21,082 nucleotides of DNA from an uncultured Clostridia bacterium (GCA_934277495.1 CAKQUI010000026.1:1-21082), one strand, 5' to 3'; positions 1 to 8,582 are shown, counted from the stretch's first letter. Notes: generated from the letters alone by a model not told the origin. Program-made: numbers and translations.

Positions 1-2853
1 GGCTGCGGTACAGGTGTATGCGGCGCATGTTCAGTTATCCTGGACGGCAAAGTAATACGTTCATGTACCAAGAAGATCAAGAGAGTCGAAGAATACTCAT
101 CGGTAACCACTATCGAAGGCATCGGTACAGTTCTTCACCCTCATCCGCTCCAGTACGCATGGGTGCACCTTGGTGCAGTTCAGTGCGGATTCTGTGTTCC
201 GGGATTCATCGTTTCAGCTTACCAGCTGATCCAGGAAAATCCTGATCCTACAAGAGAAGAAGTCAGAGACTGGCTACAGAAGCACAGAAATGTCTGCAGA
301 TGTACAGGATACAAGCACATCGTAGACGCTATCATGGAAGCTGCTGCTATCTGCAGAGGCGATAAAACTCTCGAAGATATTACATACGACTGGTCAGAAG
401 ACATCGGAAACTTCTACGGCAAGCCGCTCATCAGACCTAACGCTATGGCTAAGGCCTGCGGTGTATGTGACTACGGTGATGATGTTGAGCTCCATATGCC
501 GGCAGAAACACTCAAAGTCGCTCTGGTACAGCCTAGAAAGTACAGCCACGCTCTGATCAAGAACATAGACTTCAGCGAAGCTGAAAAGATGCCTGGTGTA
601 TACAAGGTAATCACTTACAAAGACATCGACGGTCCTAACAGACTTATGACATACTCATTCTCAGCAAGAACTGTTGAACTCCAGCAGGGACACCACGTTC
701 TGGCTGAAGACAGGATCATGTACTACGGCGATGTAGTTGCACTGGTATGTGCCGACACAAGAGCACACGCCGAAGCTGCAGCTGCTGCAGTAAAGGTAGA
801 CCTTGAACCGCTGCCTGAATACATGAGCTACCTCGAAGCAGTAACACCTGACGCTGAGAAGATACACGAATGGCTCCCTGAAACATACGGTGCCAACATC
901 TACTCACAGCAGCCTGTACTCAAAGGGGATTCAGAACATGTGCCTGAACTCATCGAAGACGCTGCTTACTCAGTAGAAGGTTCATTCTACTCATCAAGAG
1001 AACCGCATCTCTCCATCGAAGGAGACGTTATGCAGGCTTACTATGATGAAGATGACAACCTCTGTATCCACTGCAAGACAATGACACTGTACTTCGACAG
1101 AGACGAGATCGCAGAAGCTATCGGCGTACCTGTTGAAAAGCTCAGAGTTATAGAAAATCCTACGGGTGGTTCATTCGGATGGGCAATGAGTGCACACACT
1201 TACTCAATGATAGGTATCGCTACCAAAGTAACAAAGATGCCTTGCTCACTGTCAATGAGCTACGCTGAATTCATGGCGGTTTCCGGTAAGCGTTCACCGA
1301 CTTACTTCAACGCTAAGCTGTCATGCGACGAAAACGGCAAGCTGGTTGCAGGTGAATTCGATGCAGGTCTCGACCACGGTCCATTCGGAGAACTGGGCGA
1401 TGACAAGCTGACTAAGATCCTGAGATTCATGTACTATCCGTACAACATGCCGAACGTAGCAGGTCTGGCAAGAGTAGCGTTCACAAACCACTCATTCGGT
1501 ACAGCATACAGAGGATACGGTGCTCCTCAGGCATTCACTGCATCAGAAGCACTGGTAGATATGCTGGCTGAAAAGGCTGGAATCGATCCGTTCGAATTCA
1601 GATACAGAAATATAGCACATCCTGGTGATACAAACATCAACCAGTATCCATTCCTCCACTATCCAATGGAAGAGATGATGGATAAGATGAAGCCTCACTA
1701 TGATGAAGCTGTAAAGGCTGCAAACGAATACAATGCATCATCAGACGGCAAGATCAAGAAGGGTGTCGGACTCGCATGGGGCGGATACAACGTAGGTCTC
1801 GGTGCAGTCGATGAAGCACACGTTGCTATCGAACTGATGCCTGGCGACAGACCTAAGTTCAGAAAATATGACACCTGGCAGGATCAGGGCCAGGGCGGAG
1901 ACCAGGGTTCACTCATCTGTACTCTGGAAGCACTGAAGCCTTACTTCCCTGAAGTAACTCCTGATGATATCAAGCTGATACAGACTGACTCCAAGTACTG
2001 TCCTAACACTGGCGAATCTGCAGGTTCAAGATCACACTACGCTAATGGTAAAGCATCCATCGTAGCTGCAAAGAACATCGCAGACGCTATGAGAAAACCT
2101 GACGGTACTTACAGAACATACGACGAGATGATCGCAGAAGGTATCCCTACAAGATACGATGGTGACTGGGCAACAGTTGACGAATACGACTACTTCTACG
2201 ACCTCGACCCTAACGATGGAAGCGGTAACCCTACATACACATACACTTACTCACTCTTCCTGGCAGAAGTTGACGTAGAAGTCGCTACAGGTAAGACTAA
2301 GTGTACAGGTATGACATGCGTATACTGGATCGGCAAACCTGGTAACATCCAGGCTGTTGAAGGCCAGATCTACGGCGGTATCTCACACTCCATCGGATTC
2401 GCTCTCAGCGAAAACTATGATGACCTCAAGAAGCATACAAACATGCTGACTGCAGGTGTACCGTATATCGATGATGTACCTGACAAACTGGTTGCTATAG
2501 ATGTCGGCGGTCACGACCCAAGAGGTCCGTTCGGTTCATCCGGAGCATCAGAAGCATTCCAGTCATCAGACCACATGGCTGTTATCAACGCTATCAACGA
2601 TGCAGTAGGCGTACGAATCTACGAGCTGCCTGCTACAAAAGAAAAGATCAAGGCTGGTATCGATGCACTGGCTAAGGGTGAACCTAACCCTAACGTGCCT
2701 GAACCATACTTCCTCGGATCCGACCTGTACGACGCTCTTGAAGATATCAGGAACAATCCGCTCGATAATTCAAAACCTGAAAATGTTGAATTCGGAACTC
2801 TTGGTAAAGAAGGCGTTCGCTGGAAGGATGGTCAGGAAGATCAGCTGAAATAA
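1..2853 (+). CDS. mop: Molybdenum-dependent aldehyde oxidoreductase (xanthine oxidase family), 5' end cut by window
   Basis: The frame is open from base 1, so the gene starts before the window. About 40 N-terminal residues appear to be missing compared with Desulfovibrio gigas Mop (907 residues). The product should oxidise aldehydes to carboxylic acids at a molybdopterin cytosine dinucleotide site in the cytoplasm. The visible part begins inside the plant-type [2Fe-2S] domain (GCGTGVCGACS, later a Cys near codon 22). It continues with the second [2Fe-2S] domain (QCGFCVPG and NVCRCTGY), then the Mo-binding domains with AYRGYGAPQ and GPFGSSGASE. The Glu of GASE (codon 851, base 2551) matches the catalytic Glu869 of D. 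gigas Mop. Both Fe-S domains and the Mo domain lie in one chain, as in Mop and unlike three-subunit xanthine dehydrogenases. A tail of about 60 residues extends past the usual C terminus. Codon choice is strongly biased (AGA for Arg, TTC, AAC), which suggests high expression. A terminator follows. Confidence 0.93.
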   Translation, partial: GCGTGVCGACSVILDGKVIRSCTKKIKRVEEYSSVTTIEGIGTVLHPHPLQYAWVHLGAVQCGFCVPGFIVSAYQLIQENPDPTREEVRDWLQKHRNVCRCTGYKHIVDAIMEAAAICRGDKTLEDITYDWSEDIGNFYGKPLIRPNAMAKACGVCDYGDDVELHMPAETLKVALVQPRKYSHALIKNIDFSEAEKMPGVYKVITYKDIDGPNRLMTYSFSARTVELQQGHHVLAEDRIMYYGDVVALVCADTRAHAEAAAAAVKVDLEPLPEYMSYLEAVTPDAEKIHEWLPETYGANIYSQQPVLKGDSEHVPELIEDAAYSVEGSFYSSREPHLSIEGDVMQAYYDEDDNLCIHCKTMTLYFDRDEIAEAIGVPVEKLRVIENPTGGSFGWAMSAHTYSMIGIATKVTKMPCSLSMSYAEFMAVSGKRSPTYFNAKLSCDENGKLVAGEFDAGLDHGPFGELGDDKLTKILRFMYYPYNMPNVAGLARVAFTNHSFGTAYRGYGAPQAFTASEALVDMLAEKAGIDPFEFRYRNIAHPGDTNINQYPFLHYPMEEMMDKMKPHYDEAVKAANEYNASSDGKIKKGVGLAWGGYNVGLGAVDEAHVAIELMPGDRPKFRKYDTWQDQGQGGDQGSLICTLEALKPYFPEVTPDDIKLIQTDSKYCPNTGESAGSRSHYANGKASIVAAKNIADAMRKPDGTYRTYDEMIAEGIPTRYDGDWATVDEYDYFYDLDPNDGSGNPTYTYTYSLFLAEVDVEVATGKTKCTGMTCVYWIGKPGNIQAVEGQIYGGISHSIGFALSENYDDLKKHTNMLTAGVPYIDDVPDKLVAIDVGGHDPRGPFGSSGASEAFQSSDHMAVINAINDAVGVRIYELPATKEKIKAGIDALAKGEPNPNVPEPYFLGSDLYDALEDIRNNPLDNSKPENVEFGTLGKEGVRWKDGQEDQLK

Positions 2854-2917
2854 CCATAAAGTATATTCGCCGGAATGCATCATGTGCATCAAGGCCGAAG
2901 TTGATACTAAAACTGAT

Positions 2918-2946
2918 AAGGGAACAGGTTTTACTTGTTCCCTTAT
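2918..2946 (+). terminator. Intrinsic terminator after the aldehyde oxidoreductase gene
   Basis: A 12-bp stem with one G-U pair (arms 2918-2929 and 2933-2944) closes a TTT loop and is followed by the short AT-rich stretch ATTTAT. It lies 65 bases after the stop codon. It should separate the highly expressed oxidoreductase from the next gene, with partial read-through possible because no strong promoter is visible before 2976. Confidence 0.75.
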
Positions 2947-2975
2947 TTATAAATTTACGAAGGTGGGATAATACT

Positions 2976-5387
2976 ATGAAATCACCACAGGACTTTTACG
3001 ATCAGTTTGATTCGTGCAGAGAGCACGATATCCCCTACTGCGCCGACAAATGTCCTTTCAAACTGGACATCCTGGACGTGCAGAACAGGGTCACAGGCAA
3101 GCGTTTCAATGCTGCCTACAAAACCATACGCGACAGTGTCGCTTTCCCAGGCATAGTCTCCCATGTATGTCCTGCATACTGTGAAGATTCATGCATCAGG
3201 AAAATAATAGACAGTCCCGTGCAGATAAAGCTTATGGAACAGTCCATCATAGAGCTTGCAACACGCAAGAAGCCTAATGCATACAATCTCCCCGCCAAGA
3301 AAAAGCGGGTTGCAGTCATCGGCGCCGGCCTATCAGGTCTTGGTTTTGCATTCCGTATGGCATCAAAGAAATATCAGGTGACCATATTCGAACGCAGCAG
3401 CAAACCAGGCGGCAGTCTCGCAGGACTCATGGATGAAGAAACATACATGGCTGATATAGAGCTGCAGTTCAAAAATGAAAAATACACTCTTGAGCTTGAC
3501 TCAGAGATAACAGATATACACAGCCTCTGCCTTGAAAACGATCCTGAAAACGGATTCGATCTGATATATATCGCTACAGGAAGAGACGGTGAGACTTTTG
3601 GCGTACCTCTGCCCCAGGCAGATGGAAACGGCGTTACCGGCGGCTGTACAGTCATAGACGGCACCGGCGTGTTCATCGGAGGCGAGGTCTGCGGCAAGGA
3701 TCTGATGCACGCCCTTGCAGACGGGCTTGCCATATCCTCCCCTGCCGAAAACTACCTCAAAGTAAAGAAACTGGACTACCCTGTCCCTGAGCCACCTACA
3801 AGATGCGAGGCCAATCAGCGTGATCTGGTGGAAACAGCAGCCACGTCCCCTGCCGGAGAGACTTTTTCAGAAGAAGAATGTATCGCAGAAGCCGAGCGCT
3901 GTATCAGATGCAAATGCAACTCATGCTCCACATACTGCGATCTCATCGGATATTTCGAAAAACTGCCGACAAAGATGCGTGACGAGATCGTCCTTTCCTG
4001 CAAACCTGCCGGCTCCCTGGTACACAAAAGTCCGGCAAGAAAATACGTTGCAGCATGTACAGGATGCGGTATCATGACAGAGCTTTGTCCTGAAGATATA
4101 GACCTCTGCGGCATGATCGAGGCAGCACGCCACAAGATGCACGAAGCAGAGAAAGTCCCTGCAGCATACAAGCAGTTCTTCCTCCGTGACATGGAGTTTG
4201 CCAACGGACAGTACGCAGCCATCAAAAAACCGGCTCCCGGTAAAGATACCTGCAGCTATGCGTTTTTCCCAGGCTGCAGTCTCGGAGCTCTTGACCCCGA
4301 ATATGTCATACGGCCTTATGAATGGCTGCTGCAGCAGGAACCGGATACAGGTCTGCTGCTGAGATGCTGCGGTATACCTGTCAACTGGGCAGGCAACGAA
4401 CCGGCCCACGAAATGGAGATAGAACGCCTCCGCCAGGACTGGACAGACCTTGGCAGTCCGACACTGATAACTGCATGTATATCCTGCCAGAAGCATCTCC
4501 GTGAATACCTGCCTGAAATAAAAGTCGTGACACTTTACGAATTCATGGCCGAGGCCGGTTTTTCAGGAAACGGCGATGCAGGTACAGGAGACTCAGTATA
4601 CTCTTTCTTCGACCCATGTTCAGCCAGAAACGAAGAAGATATACAGGCAGCGATACGAAAACTTGCAAAGGACGCCGGTATCAACACAGAAGAGCTGCCT
4701 GAAGGCGACAAACACGGCTGCTGCGGATTCGGAGGTCAAGGCAGCATGGTGGAAGCAGGATTCACTTACTATATCGCAGACCAGCGTATAAAACTGAGCA
4801 GCAATCCTTTCCTTGTGTACTGCTCGAACTGCAGGGATATATTCAGAAACAACGGCAAAGAAGTGATACACATACTGGATGTGCTGTTCGGTATCGACCC
4901 CGATGACAGCAGACACCAGCCTAACGTCACTGAGCGACGTATAAACCGTGTCATACTTAAAGAAAAACTTTTGAACAGGATCTGGAGCGAAGAAATGGAA
5001 TCAAAACCTGAAAAGCAGAAATACACACTTGTCATGACTCCTGACACCCTTTCCAAAACGGACCGTCAGAGGATACTGGCAGACGACATATGCGACGTCA
5101 TCGAACACGCCGAAGAGATCGGACGCAGGACTTTCGATCCGGAAACAGGACACTATAAGGCGTACCGTGAGATCGGAGCCATCACGCTTTGGGTGGAATA
5201 TTCCGATGACATGTCAGCGGAAGACATATCCGGACTGGTGAACATAGACAGCACTCCCTGCGGCAGCGAAGGCAGCCCTGACACCACAGCACCTGAAGGC
5301 ACCATCCGTATAATACACAACGTTTATACTCACAGAATGCAGATACAACTGGAGGCGGTATTCAATGGAAGAAAAGTTGATATGTGA
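2976..5387 (+). CDS. FAD/Fe-S oxidoreductase with two CCG domains, putative electron partner of the aldehyde oxidoreductase
   Basis: 803 residues. The ATG at 2976 follows AGGTGGG (2961-2967) with 8 bases between; an earlier in-frame TTG at 2901 would run through the terminator and was rejected. Order of parts: a GltD-type N-terminal Fe-S domain (C22, C26, C65, C69, C73); an FAD Rossmann fold (GAGLSGL, 116-122; ATGRD; GVFIGGEV near 231-238); a dicluster ferredoxin-like segment (C309, C312, C314/C317, C321 and C361, C364, C371, C378); two HdrD-type CCG domains (C434, CC464-465, CISC 501-504; C548, CC582-583, CSNC 616-619); then an unassigned C-terminal domain of about 120 residues. The NAD(P)-binding half of GltD-like enzymes appears to be missing, so NAD(P)H may not be the partner. 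From memory, proteins called 'pyridine nucleotide-disulfide oxidoreductase/dicluster-binding' sit beside Mop in Desulfovibrio (DVU1558 type). Its role as the electron acceptor of Mop is inferred from position. Confidence 0.85.
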   Translation: MKSPQDFYDQFDSCREHDIPYCADKCPFKLDILDVQNRVTGKRFNAAYKTIRDSVAFPGIVSHVCPAYCEDSCIRKIIDSPVQIKLMEQSIIELATRKKPNAYNLPAKKKRVAVIGAGLSGLGFAFRMASKKYQVTIFERSSKPGGSLAGLMDEETYMADIELQFKNEKYTLELDSEITDIHSLCLENDPENGFDLIYIATGRDGETFGVPLPQADGNGVTGGCTVIDGTGVFIGGEVCGKDLMHALADGLAISSPAENYLKVKKLDYPVPEPPTRCEANQRDLVETAATSPAGETFSEEECIAEAERCIRCKCNSCSTYCDLIGYFEKLPTKMRDEIVLSCKPAGSLVHKSPARKYVAACTGCGIMTELCPEDIDLCGMIEAARHKMHEAEKVPAAYKQFFLRDMEFANGQYAAIKKPAPGKDTCSYAFFPGCSLGALDPEYVIRPYEWLLQQEPDTGLLLRCCGIPVNWAGNEPAHEMEIERLRQDWTDLGSPTLITACISCQKHLREYLPEIKVVTLYEFMAEAGFSGNGDAGTGDSVYSFFDPCSARNEEDIQAAIRKLAKDAGINTEELPEGDKHGCCGFGGQGSMVEAGFTYYIADQRIKLSSNPFLVYCSNCRDIFRNNGKEVIHILDVLFGIDPDDSRHQPNVTERRINRVILKEKLLNRIWSEEMESKPEKQKYTLVMTPDTLSKTDRQRILADDICDVIEHAEEIGRRTFDPETGHYKAYREIGAITLWVEYSDDMSAEDISGLVNIDSTPCGSEGSPDTTAPEGTIRIIHNVYTHRMQIQLEAVFNGRKVDM

Positions 5388-5553
5388 TAAATGCAAAGTA
5401 GAGATGCAGCCCATCGAGGTGCAGTTCAAATATCTCACACGTACATTCCGCTACAAAGTGCCAAGGTGCCCTGAATGCGGACAGGTATCCCTGCCGGAAG
5501 ACCTGGTGAAAGGCAAGATGGCAGACGTGGAATCCATGATCGAAGGGAAATGA
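5365..5553 (+). CDS. Small zinc-ribbon-like redox protein (DVU_1557-like)
   Basis: 62 residues, with two CxxC pairs (CDKC at 7-10 and CPEC at 35-38) separated by a basic beta-like stretch. This is the pattern of a zinc ribbon or a rubredoxin-like metal knuckle. The ATG at 5365 follows GGAGGC (5351-5356), and the gene overlaps the end of the previous gene by 23 bases, so translation is very likely coupled. The order Mop, FAD/CCG protein, small four-Cys protein matches, from memory, the DVU1559-1558-1557 cluster of Desulfovibrio vulgaris, where this family is named 'DVU_1557 family redox protein'. Whether it binds zinc or iron, and whether it carries electrons, cannot be told from the sequence. 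Confidence 0.75.
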   Translation: MEEKLICDKCKVEMQPIEVQFKYLTRTFRYKVPRCPECGQVSLPEDLVKGKMADVESMIEGK

Positions 5554-5605
5554 CAGCAGGACGGATATGTACCAAAAACTACACAGTCTGAATTCTTTTT
5601 TTGGA

Positions 5606-5634
5606 TTGATACCTTAAACTTTATTTGTTATAAT
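5606..5634 (+). promoter_or_regulatory. Sigma-A promoter of the ThrE-type exporter genes
   Basis: -35 TTGATA (5606-5611), 17-base spacer, -10 TATAAT (5629-5634), with an extended -10 TG at 5626-5627. The predicted start near 5641 gives a leader of about 125 bases before the exporter's ATG. Confidence 0.85.
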
Positions 5635-5650
5635 GTACACGCTTATTCAG

Positions 5651-5709
5651 AAGGCTGCTGATACGATGCTTTGCTGCATCGTTCATGTAGCCTTTTAAAG
5701 ACCGTATCA
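5651..5709 (+). promoter_or_regulatory. Structured leader with two alternative pairings and a possible 10-codon leader peptide
   Basis: The leader holds a long hairpin: outer arms AAGGCT (5651-5656) and AGCCTT (5689-5694), inner arms ACGATGC (5663-5669) and GCATCGT (5676-5682), ending at CCTTTTAAAG. The segment TGATACG (5659-5665) can instead pair with CGTATCA (5703-5709), which would open the first hairpin. A 10-codon frame, MLCCIVHVAF, starts at 5667 inside the hairpin, with a weak AGAAGG upstream. This could be an attenuator, but the U-run is short and it matches no known riboswitch that I recognise. Confidence 0.4.
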
Positions 5710-5765
5710 TACGATGTGTTATGACATATCCCGTGACAGAGCATTATAACAGTGGAGGAGTTTTC

Positions 5766-6551
5766 ATGATAAACGCATATCAGAAGAAAATACTTATCCT
5801 GGCGATATATGCCGGTGAGATCATGATGAAAAACGGTGCTGAGATATACAGGGTCGAAGATACCATAACACGTATCTGCAAGGCCTGCAGAATGAACTAC
5901 GTGGAGGTCTTCGCCACGCCGTCAGGTATATTCGTGTCACTGGACAAAGGCGGTGATGAGAACGACACCCAGACATATATCAAGCGTATCAAAGGCGTAG
6001 GCACTGACCTCAACAAGATATCACTGGTAAATTCTTTTTCCAGGGAATTCACCACAACTGATCTTTCGGTGGAGGCCGGTATGAAGATACTTAAAAATAT
6101 CGACCACCAGAAATCATATCCTTCAGGGATCAGACTCCTTGGCGCTGCAATGATAGCATCATGCTACTGTGTCATATTCGGAGGCAACATGACAGATTTC
6201 GGTATCGCCTTCCCTGCAGGCGTGATATGCTACGCATTTTCCAGACTTCTTTCAAGATACGAAACGAACTTTTTCATACAGGGGTTCTGCTGCTGCATGC
6301 TGTCGGCTTTCATCGCAGTGTCCGCCTCGGCGGCTATACCCGGCGCCTCGTATGAGCCTATCATTGCCGGAGTGCTGATGATATTCGTGCCCGGCGTTGC
6401 TATCACTAATTCCATACGTGACTTCCTGTCGGGAGATATGCTGTCGGGTCTTGCCCGGATGACAGAAGCCGTGCTCACTGCCATAGCCCTTGCCGCCGGC
6501 GCCGGCGTCATACTCAAGATATGGAGCTATATGGGAGGTGCTATCGTATGA
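5766..6551 (+). CDS. Threonine/serine exporter family protein, ThrE N-terminal half (DUF1212)
   Basis: 261 residues; the ATG at 5766 sits 5 bases after GGAGGAG, so the in-frame start at 5721 is not preferred. The N-terminal soluble part carries the ThrE signature EIYRVEDT (26-33) and VEVFATPSGIF (46-56). From about residue 119 the chain is hydrophobic, with around five membrane spans and the conserved FVPGVAITNSIRDFLSGD stretch. In Corynebacterium ThrE exports threonine and serine, using the proton gradient. Here the transporter is split: this gene holds the long half and the next the short half, with ATGA overlap, so the two are translated together and presumably form one membrane complex. 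The substrate is inferred from the family and not shown here. Confidence 0.88.
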   Translation: MINAYQKKILILAIYAGEIMMKNGAEIYRVEDTITRICKACRMNYVEVFATPSGIFVSLDKGGDENDTQTYIKRIKGVGTDLNKISLVNSFSREFTTTDLSVEAGMKILKNIDHQKSYPSGIRLLGAAMIASCYCVIFGGNMTDFGIAFPAGVICYAFSRLLSRYETNFFIQGFCCCMLSAFIAVSASAAIPGASYEPIIAGVLMIFVPGVAITNSIRDFLSGDMLSGLARMTEAVLTAIALAAGAGVILKIWSYMGGAIV

Positions 6552-7009
6552 CATACCTTATGCTGCAGTTTTTTCTGGCAGTCTTCTCGAATATAGGATT
6601 CTGTATAATCTTCAGAGTACCTGTAAAAATAATGGCCCCCGGCGTCCTCATAGGCGCTTTCGGATGGGTGCTGTACCAGATACTGGTACTGTATAATAAT
6701 TCGGCGTTCATAGCATGTTTCGCTGCATCATGCCTTGTGGGACTGCTCAGCGAGATAGCTTCACGTATTTTCAAGGATGCGACTACGATATTCGTTATAC
6801 CAGGGATACTGTGTCTGGTGCCTGGAAACAACATATTCAAGACCATGGTGGCACTGCTTGACAACGATATAGACCAGACTGCCTCCATCGGACTGCAGAC
6901 ACTGATGATGGCAGGTGCAATATCCGCCGGTATCCTGTTCATGGGTGCAGTCAGCAAACTCATATACGCCATCGTAAAAAAACCGTTTCAAAGAAAACCG
7001 GGACACTGA
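6548..7009 (+). CDS. Threonine/serine exporter family protein, C-terminal half (ThrE_2/DUF3815)
   Basis: 153 residues. The ATG at 6548 overlaps the stop of the previous gene (ATGA) and lies 9 bases after GGGAGG (6533-6538); the in-frame start at 6521 has no good ribosome binding site. The protein is almost wholly hydrophobic, with about four to five membrane spans (for example 3-20, 27-45, 55-72, 108-135) and the family motif IFVIPGILCLVPGN near residues 78-91. It is the partner of the DUF1212 protein before it; together they equal a full-length ThrE exporter. A basic tail (KKPFQRKPGH) points to a cytoplasmic C terminus. The terminator begins inside the last codons. Confidence 0.87.
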   Translation: MTYLMLQFFLAVFSNIGFCIIFRVPVKIMAPGVLIGAFGWVLYQILVLYNNSAFIACFAASCLVGLLSEIASRIFKDATTIFVIPGILCLVPGNNIFKTMVALLDNDIDQTASIGLQTLMMAGAISAGILFMGAVSKLIYAIVKKPFQRKPGH

Positions 7010-7023
7010 ACGCCCCGGTTTTT
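6994..7023 (+). terminator. Intrinsic terminator of the exporter operon
   Basis: AAAACCGGG (6994-7002) pairs with CCCGG plus T5 (7014-7023). The stop codon of the second exporter gene lies in the loop. The A-tract before and T-tract after make it usable from both strands, though the facing gene ends at 7162. Confidence 0.85.
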
Positions 7024-7161
7024 ATTATGTTTAAGTGTATCTGCCTTCGTTGTTCCTGCAGCATCGGTATATCTGCACCCGCCTCTTCAGCATCTGCTCA
7101 TCATGAAAAAATACGCAAATACACATCGAAAAAAATCATCAGTCCACTTCTTATACTGATA

Positions 7162-8469
7162 TCACTTTTTCAGTCTCCAGCTGAAACATTTTCCCGCCGG
7201 TCGCTTTCTGCTCTGTGCCTCATATGCTGTTTCAGGTTCACGCACTTCAATGGTGCCGTCTTTCAGAGCTCCCTGATCGCAGGGTATGCCGCTTTGCTGT
7301 TTTCTGTATATATTCACTCTGAGGTCAACATCAAGATCAATGAATTCAGGCTCACGCAGTCCTGCTTCTTTCGTGCGGTCTATGATACGAGGGATACCGC
7401 TGCCCCATTGCTCCATGAGATTCATATATGCGAAAGCCTTTGCGATAGCCTCATTCCTTATCTTGGAATGACCGTACTTCATCCGCCGCAGATTCTGTCC
7501 CATCATAAGTTTGCCCGGCGAAGTCACCTCCAGACGGTCATCGTAGATCGCTACCTGTATATGTCCTCTGTCTATATAACTGCGATGCACTGCAGCATTT
7601 ACGATCAGCTCCCTTATGACATCCGATGGTATCTCATACACACTCCGGCGGTGCAGACCATTGAACTCGGCACTCATATGTATGTTGCGCAGCACGAACT
7701 GATATGCCTGCTTTACCTGTTCCCACAGTGTCCCTGTATATTCTCTGCTATCAACGAATACAGTCCTTGTGGAACCCTTGAATACAGCGCACTGTATGGA
7801 AGACGGCATCGACTCGTCGCCGATAAGCACAGGATATGCATTCGTTGGACACAACACGCCGTCTTTTTCTGTCAGTATCCCCCATGACAGCAGCTGATTC
7901 ACTGTCACATCCTTCACTGCCGCTTTCTGCTCATCAGTCTTTGCGTGGATCTGAGCCTCAGACTTCATGGCGTCACACAGCCTTGTGATATCATCATCAG
8001 TCACCTGCATCCCCATGCATAGAGTCTGATCAAAATGTCTGCCGCTGCCTTCGAACATCAGCTCCCTGATCATATCTTCATCTGCCGGTCTGCTGGTAGC
8101 TGCGACACGCACATACACGCCATGCTCGATACCCATTGATTTTATGTAGTAAGGTCGCTGTCTGCCTTCCGGTATATCGACGATCACGAGGGTCTTCCCC
8201 TCAACTGTCCGCATCGTGATATCAGGGATCACAGCAGGCTTGCAGCTGTCGGCTATAGCATTTGCCACAGAATCACAGACTTTGAAGATATCATCGCTGT
8301 CTATACCGACGACTTCTCTTGTCCCGTCCCTGACTCCGAATATCAGCCTGCCTCCCGAACTGTTGGCAAAAGCTACCACGGTCTTCATATATCTGCTGCT
8401 GTTTTCAGGCAGAGCTTCCTTGTACTCTATATCTGACGATTCACCTTTCATTATTTCATCCATATACAT
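7162..8469 (-). CDS. AlbA_2 (Schlafen-type) and HATPase domain ATP-binding protein, possible transcriptional regulator
   Basis: 435 residues; ATG at 8469, 5 bases after GAGGTG. The N-terminal AlbA_2 domain spans about 10-125, with IEYKEALP (14-21) and FANSSGGRLIFGV (34-46). A GHKL-type ATPase domain lies near 280-390, with VIRELIVNAAVHRSY (284-298) and WGSGIPRI (355-362). Such proteins are often called divergent AAA_4 or ATP-dependent DNA-binding proteins; their roles are poorly defined and include regulation and toxin-antitoxin or defence settings. Family members usually continue into a C-terminal winged helix. Here the chain ends after VNIYRK with a basic tail of about 45 residues that shows no winged-helix pattern, so the 3' end may be shortened. 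It is a single-gene unit with its own strong promoter. It converges with the exporter operon. Confidence 0.82.
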   Translation of the reverse strand: MYMDEIMKGESSDIEYKEALPENSSRYMKTVVAFANSSGGRLIFGVRDGTREVVGIDSDDIFKVCDSVANAIADSCKPAVIPDITMRTVEGKTLVIVDIPEGRQRPYYIKSMGIEHGVYVRVAATSRPADEDMIRELMFEGSGRHFDQTLCMGMQVTDDDITRLCDAMKSEAQIHAKTDEQKAAVKDVTVNQLLSWGILTEKDGVLCPTNAYPVLIGDESMPSSIQCAVFKGSTRTVFVDSREYTGTLWEQVKQAYQFVLRNIHMSAEFNGLHRRSVYEIPSDVIRELIVNAAVHRSYIDRGHIQVAIYDDRLEVTSPGKLMMGQNLRRMKYGHSKIRNEAIAKAFAYMNLMEQWGSGIPRIIDRTKEAGLREPEFIDLDVDLRVNIYRKQQSGIPCDQGALKDGTIEVREPETAYEAQSRKRPAGKCFSWRLKK

Positions 8470-8526
8470 CCAAACACCTCATTCCAGACACAAAGTGCCA
8501 TATCTTGTCCTGTTTTCTATTATTCC

Positions 8527-8555
8527 ATTATATGTAAATTATTTCAGCAAGTCAA
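8527..8555 (-). promoter_or_regulatory. Sigma-A promoter of the AlbA_2/HATPase gene
   Basis: On the minus strand, -35 TTGACT (8555-8550), 17-base spacer, -10 TATAAT (8532-8527). This gives a leader of about 50 bases before the ATG at 8469. Confidence 0.88.
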
Positions 8556-8582
8556 GATATTTTGTAAAATTTTCCCAAAAAC

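Noticed and set aside
2901..2975. Upstream TTG start for the FAD/CCG protein
   Set aside because: It would translate through the terminator hairpin, while ATG 2976 has a good ribosome binding site.
3921..4496. 191-codon open frame on the minus strand
   Set aside because: It is antisense to the FAD/CCG protein, whose Cys motifs and domain order are unmistakable; no start signal is present.
7027..7887. 286-codon open frame on the plus strand
   Set aside because: It lies antisense to the AlbA_2/HATPase gene, has no ribosome binding site, and its translation has no domain pattern; it mirrors the real gene.
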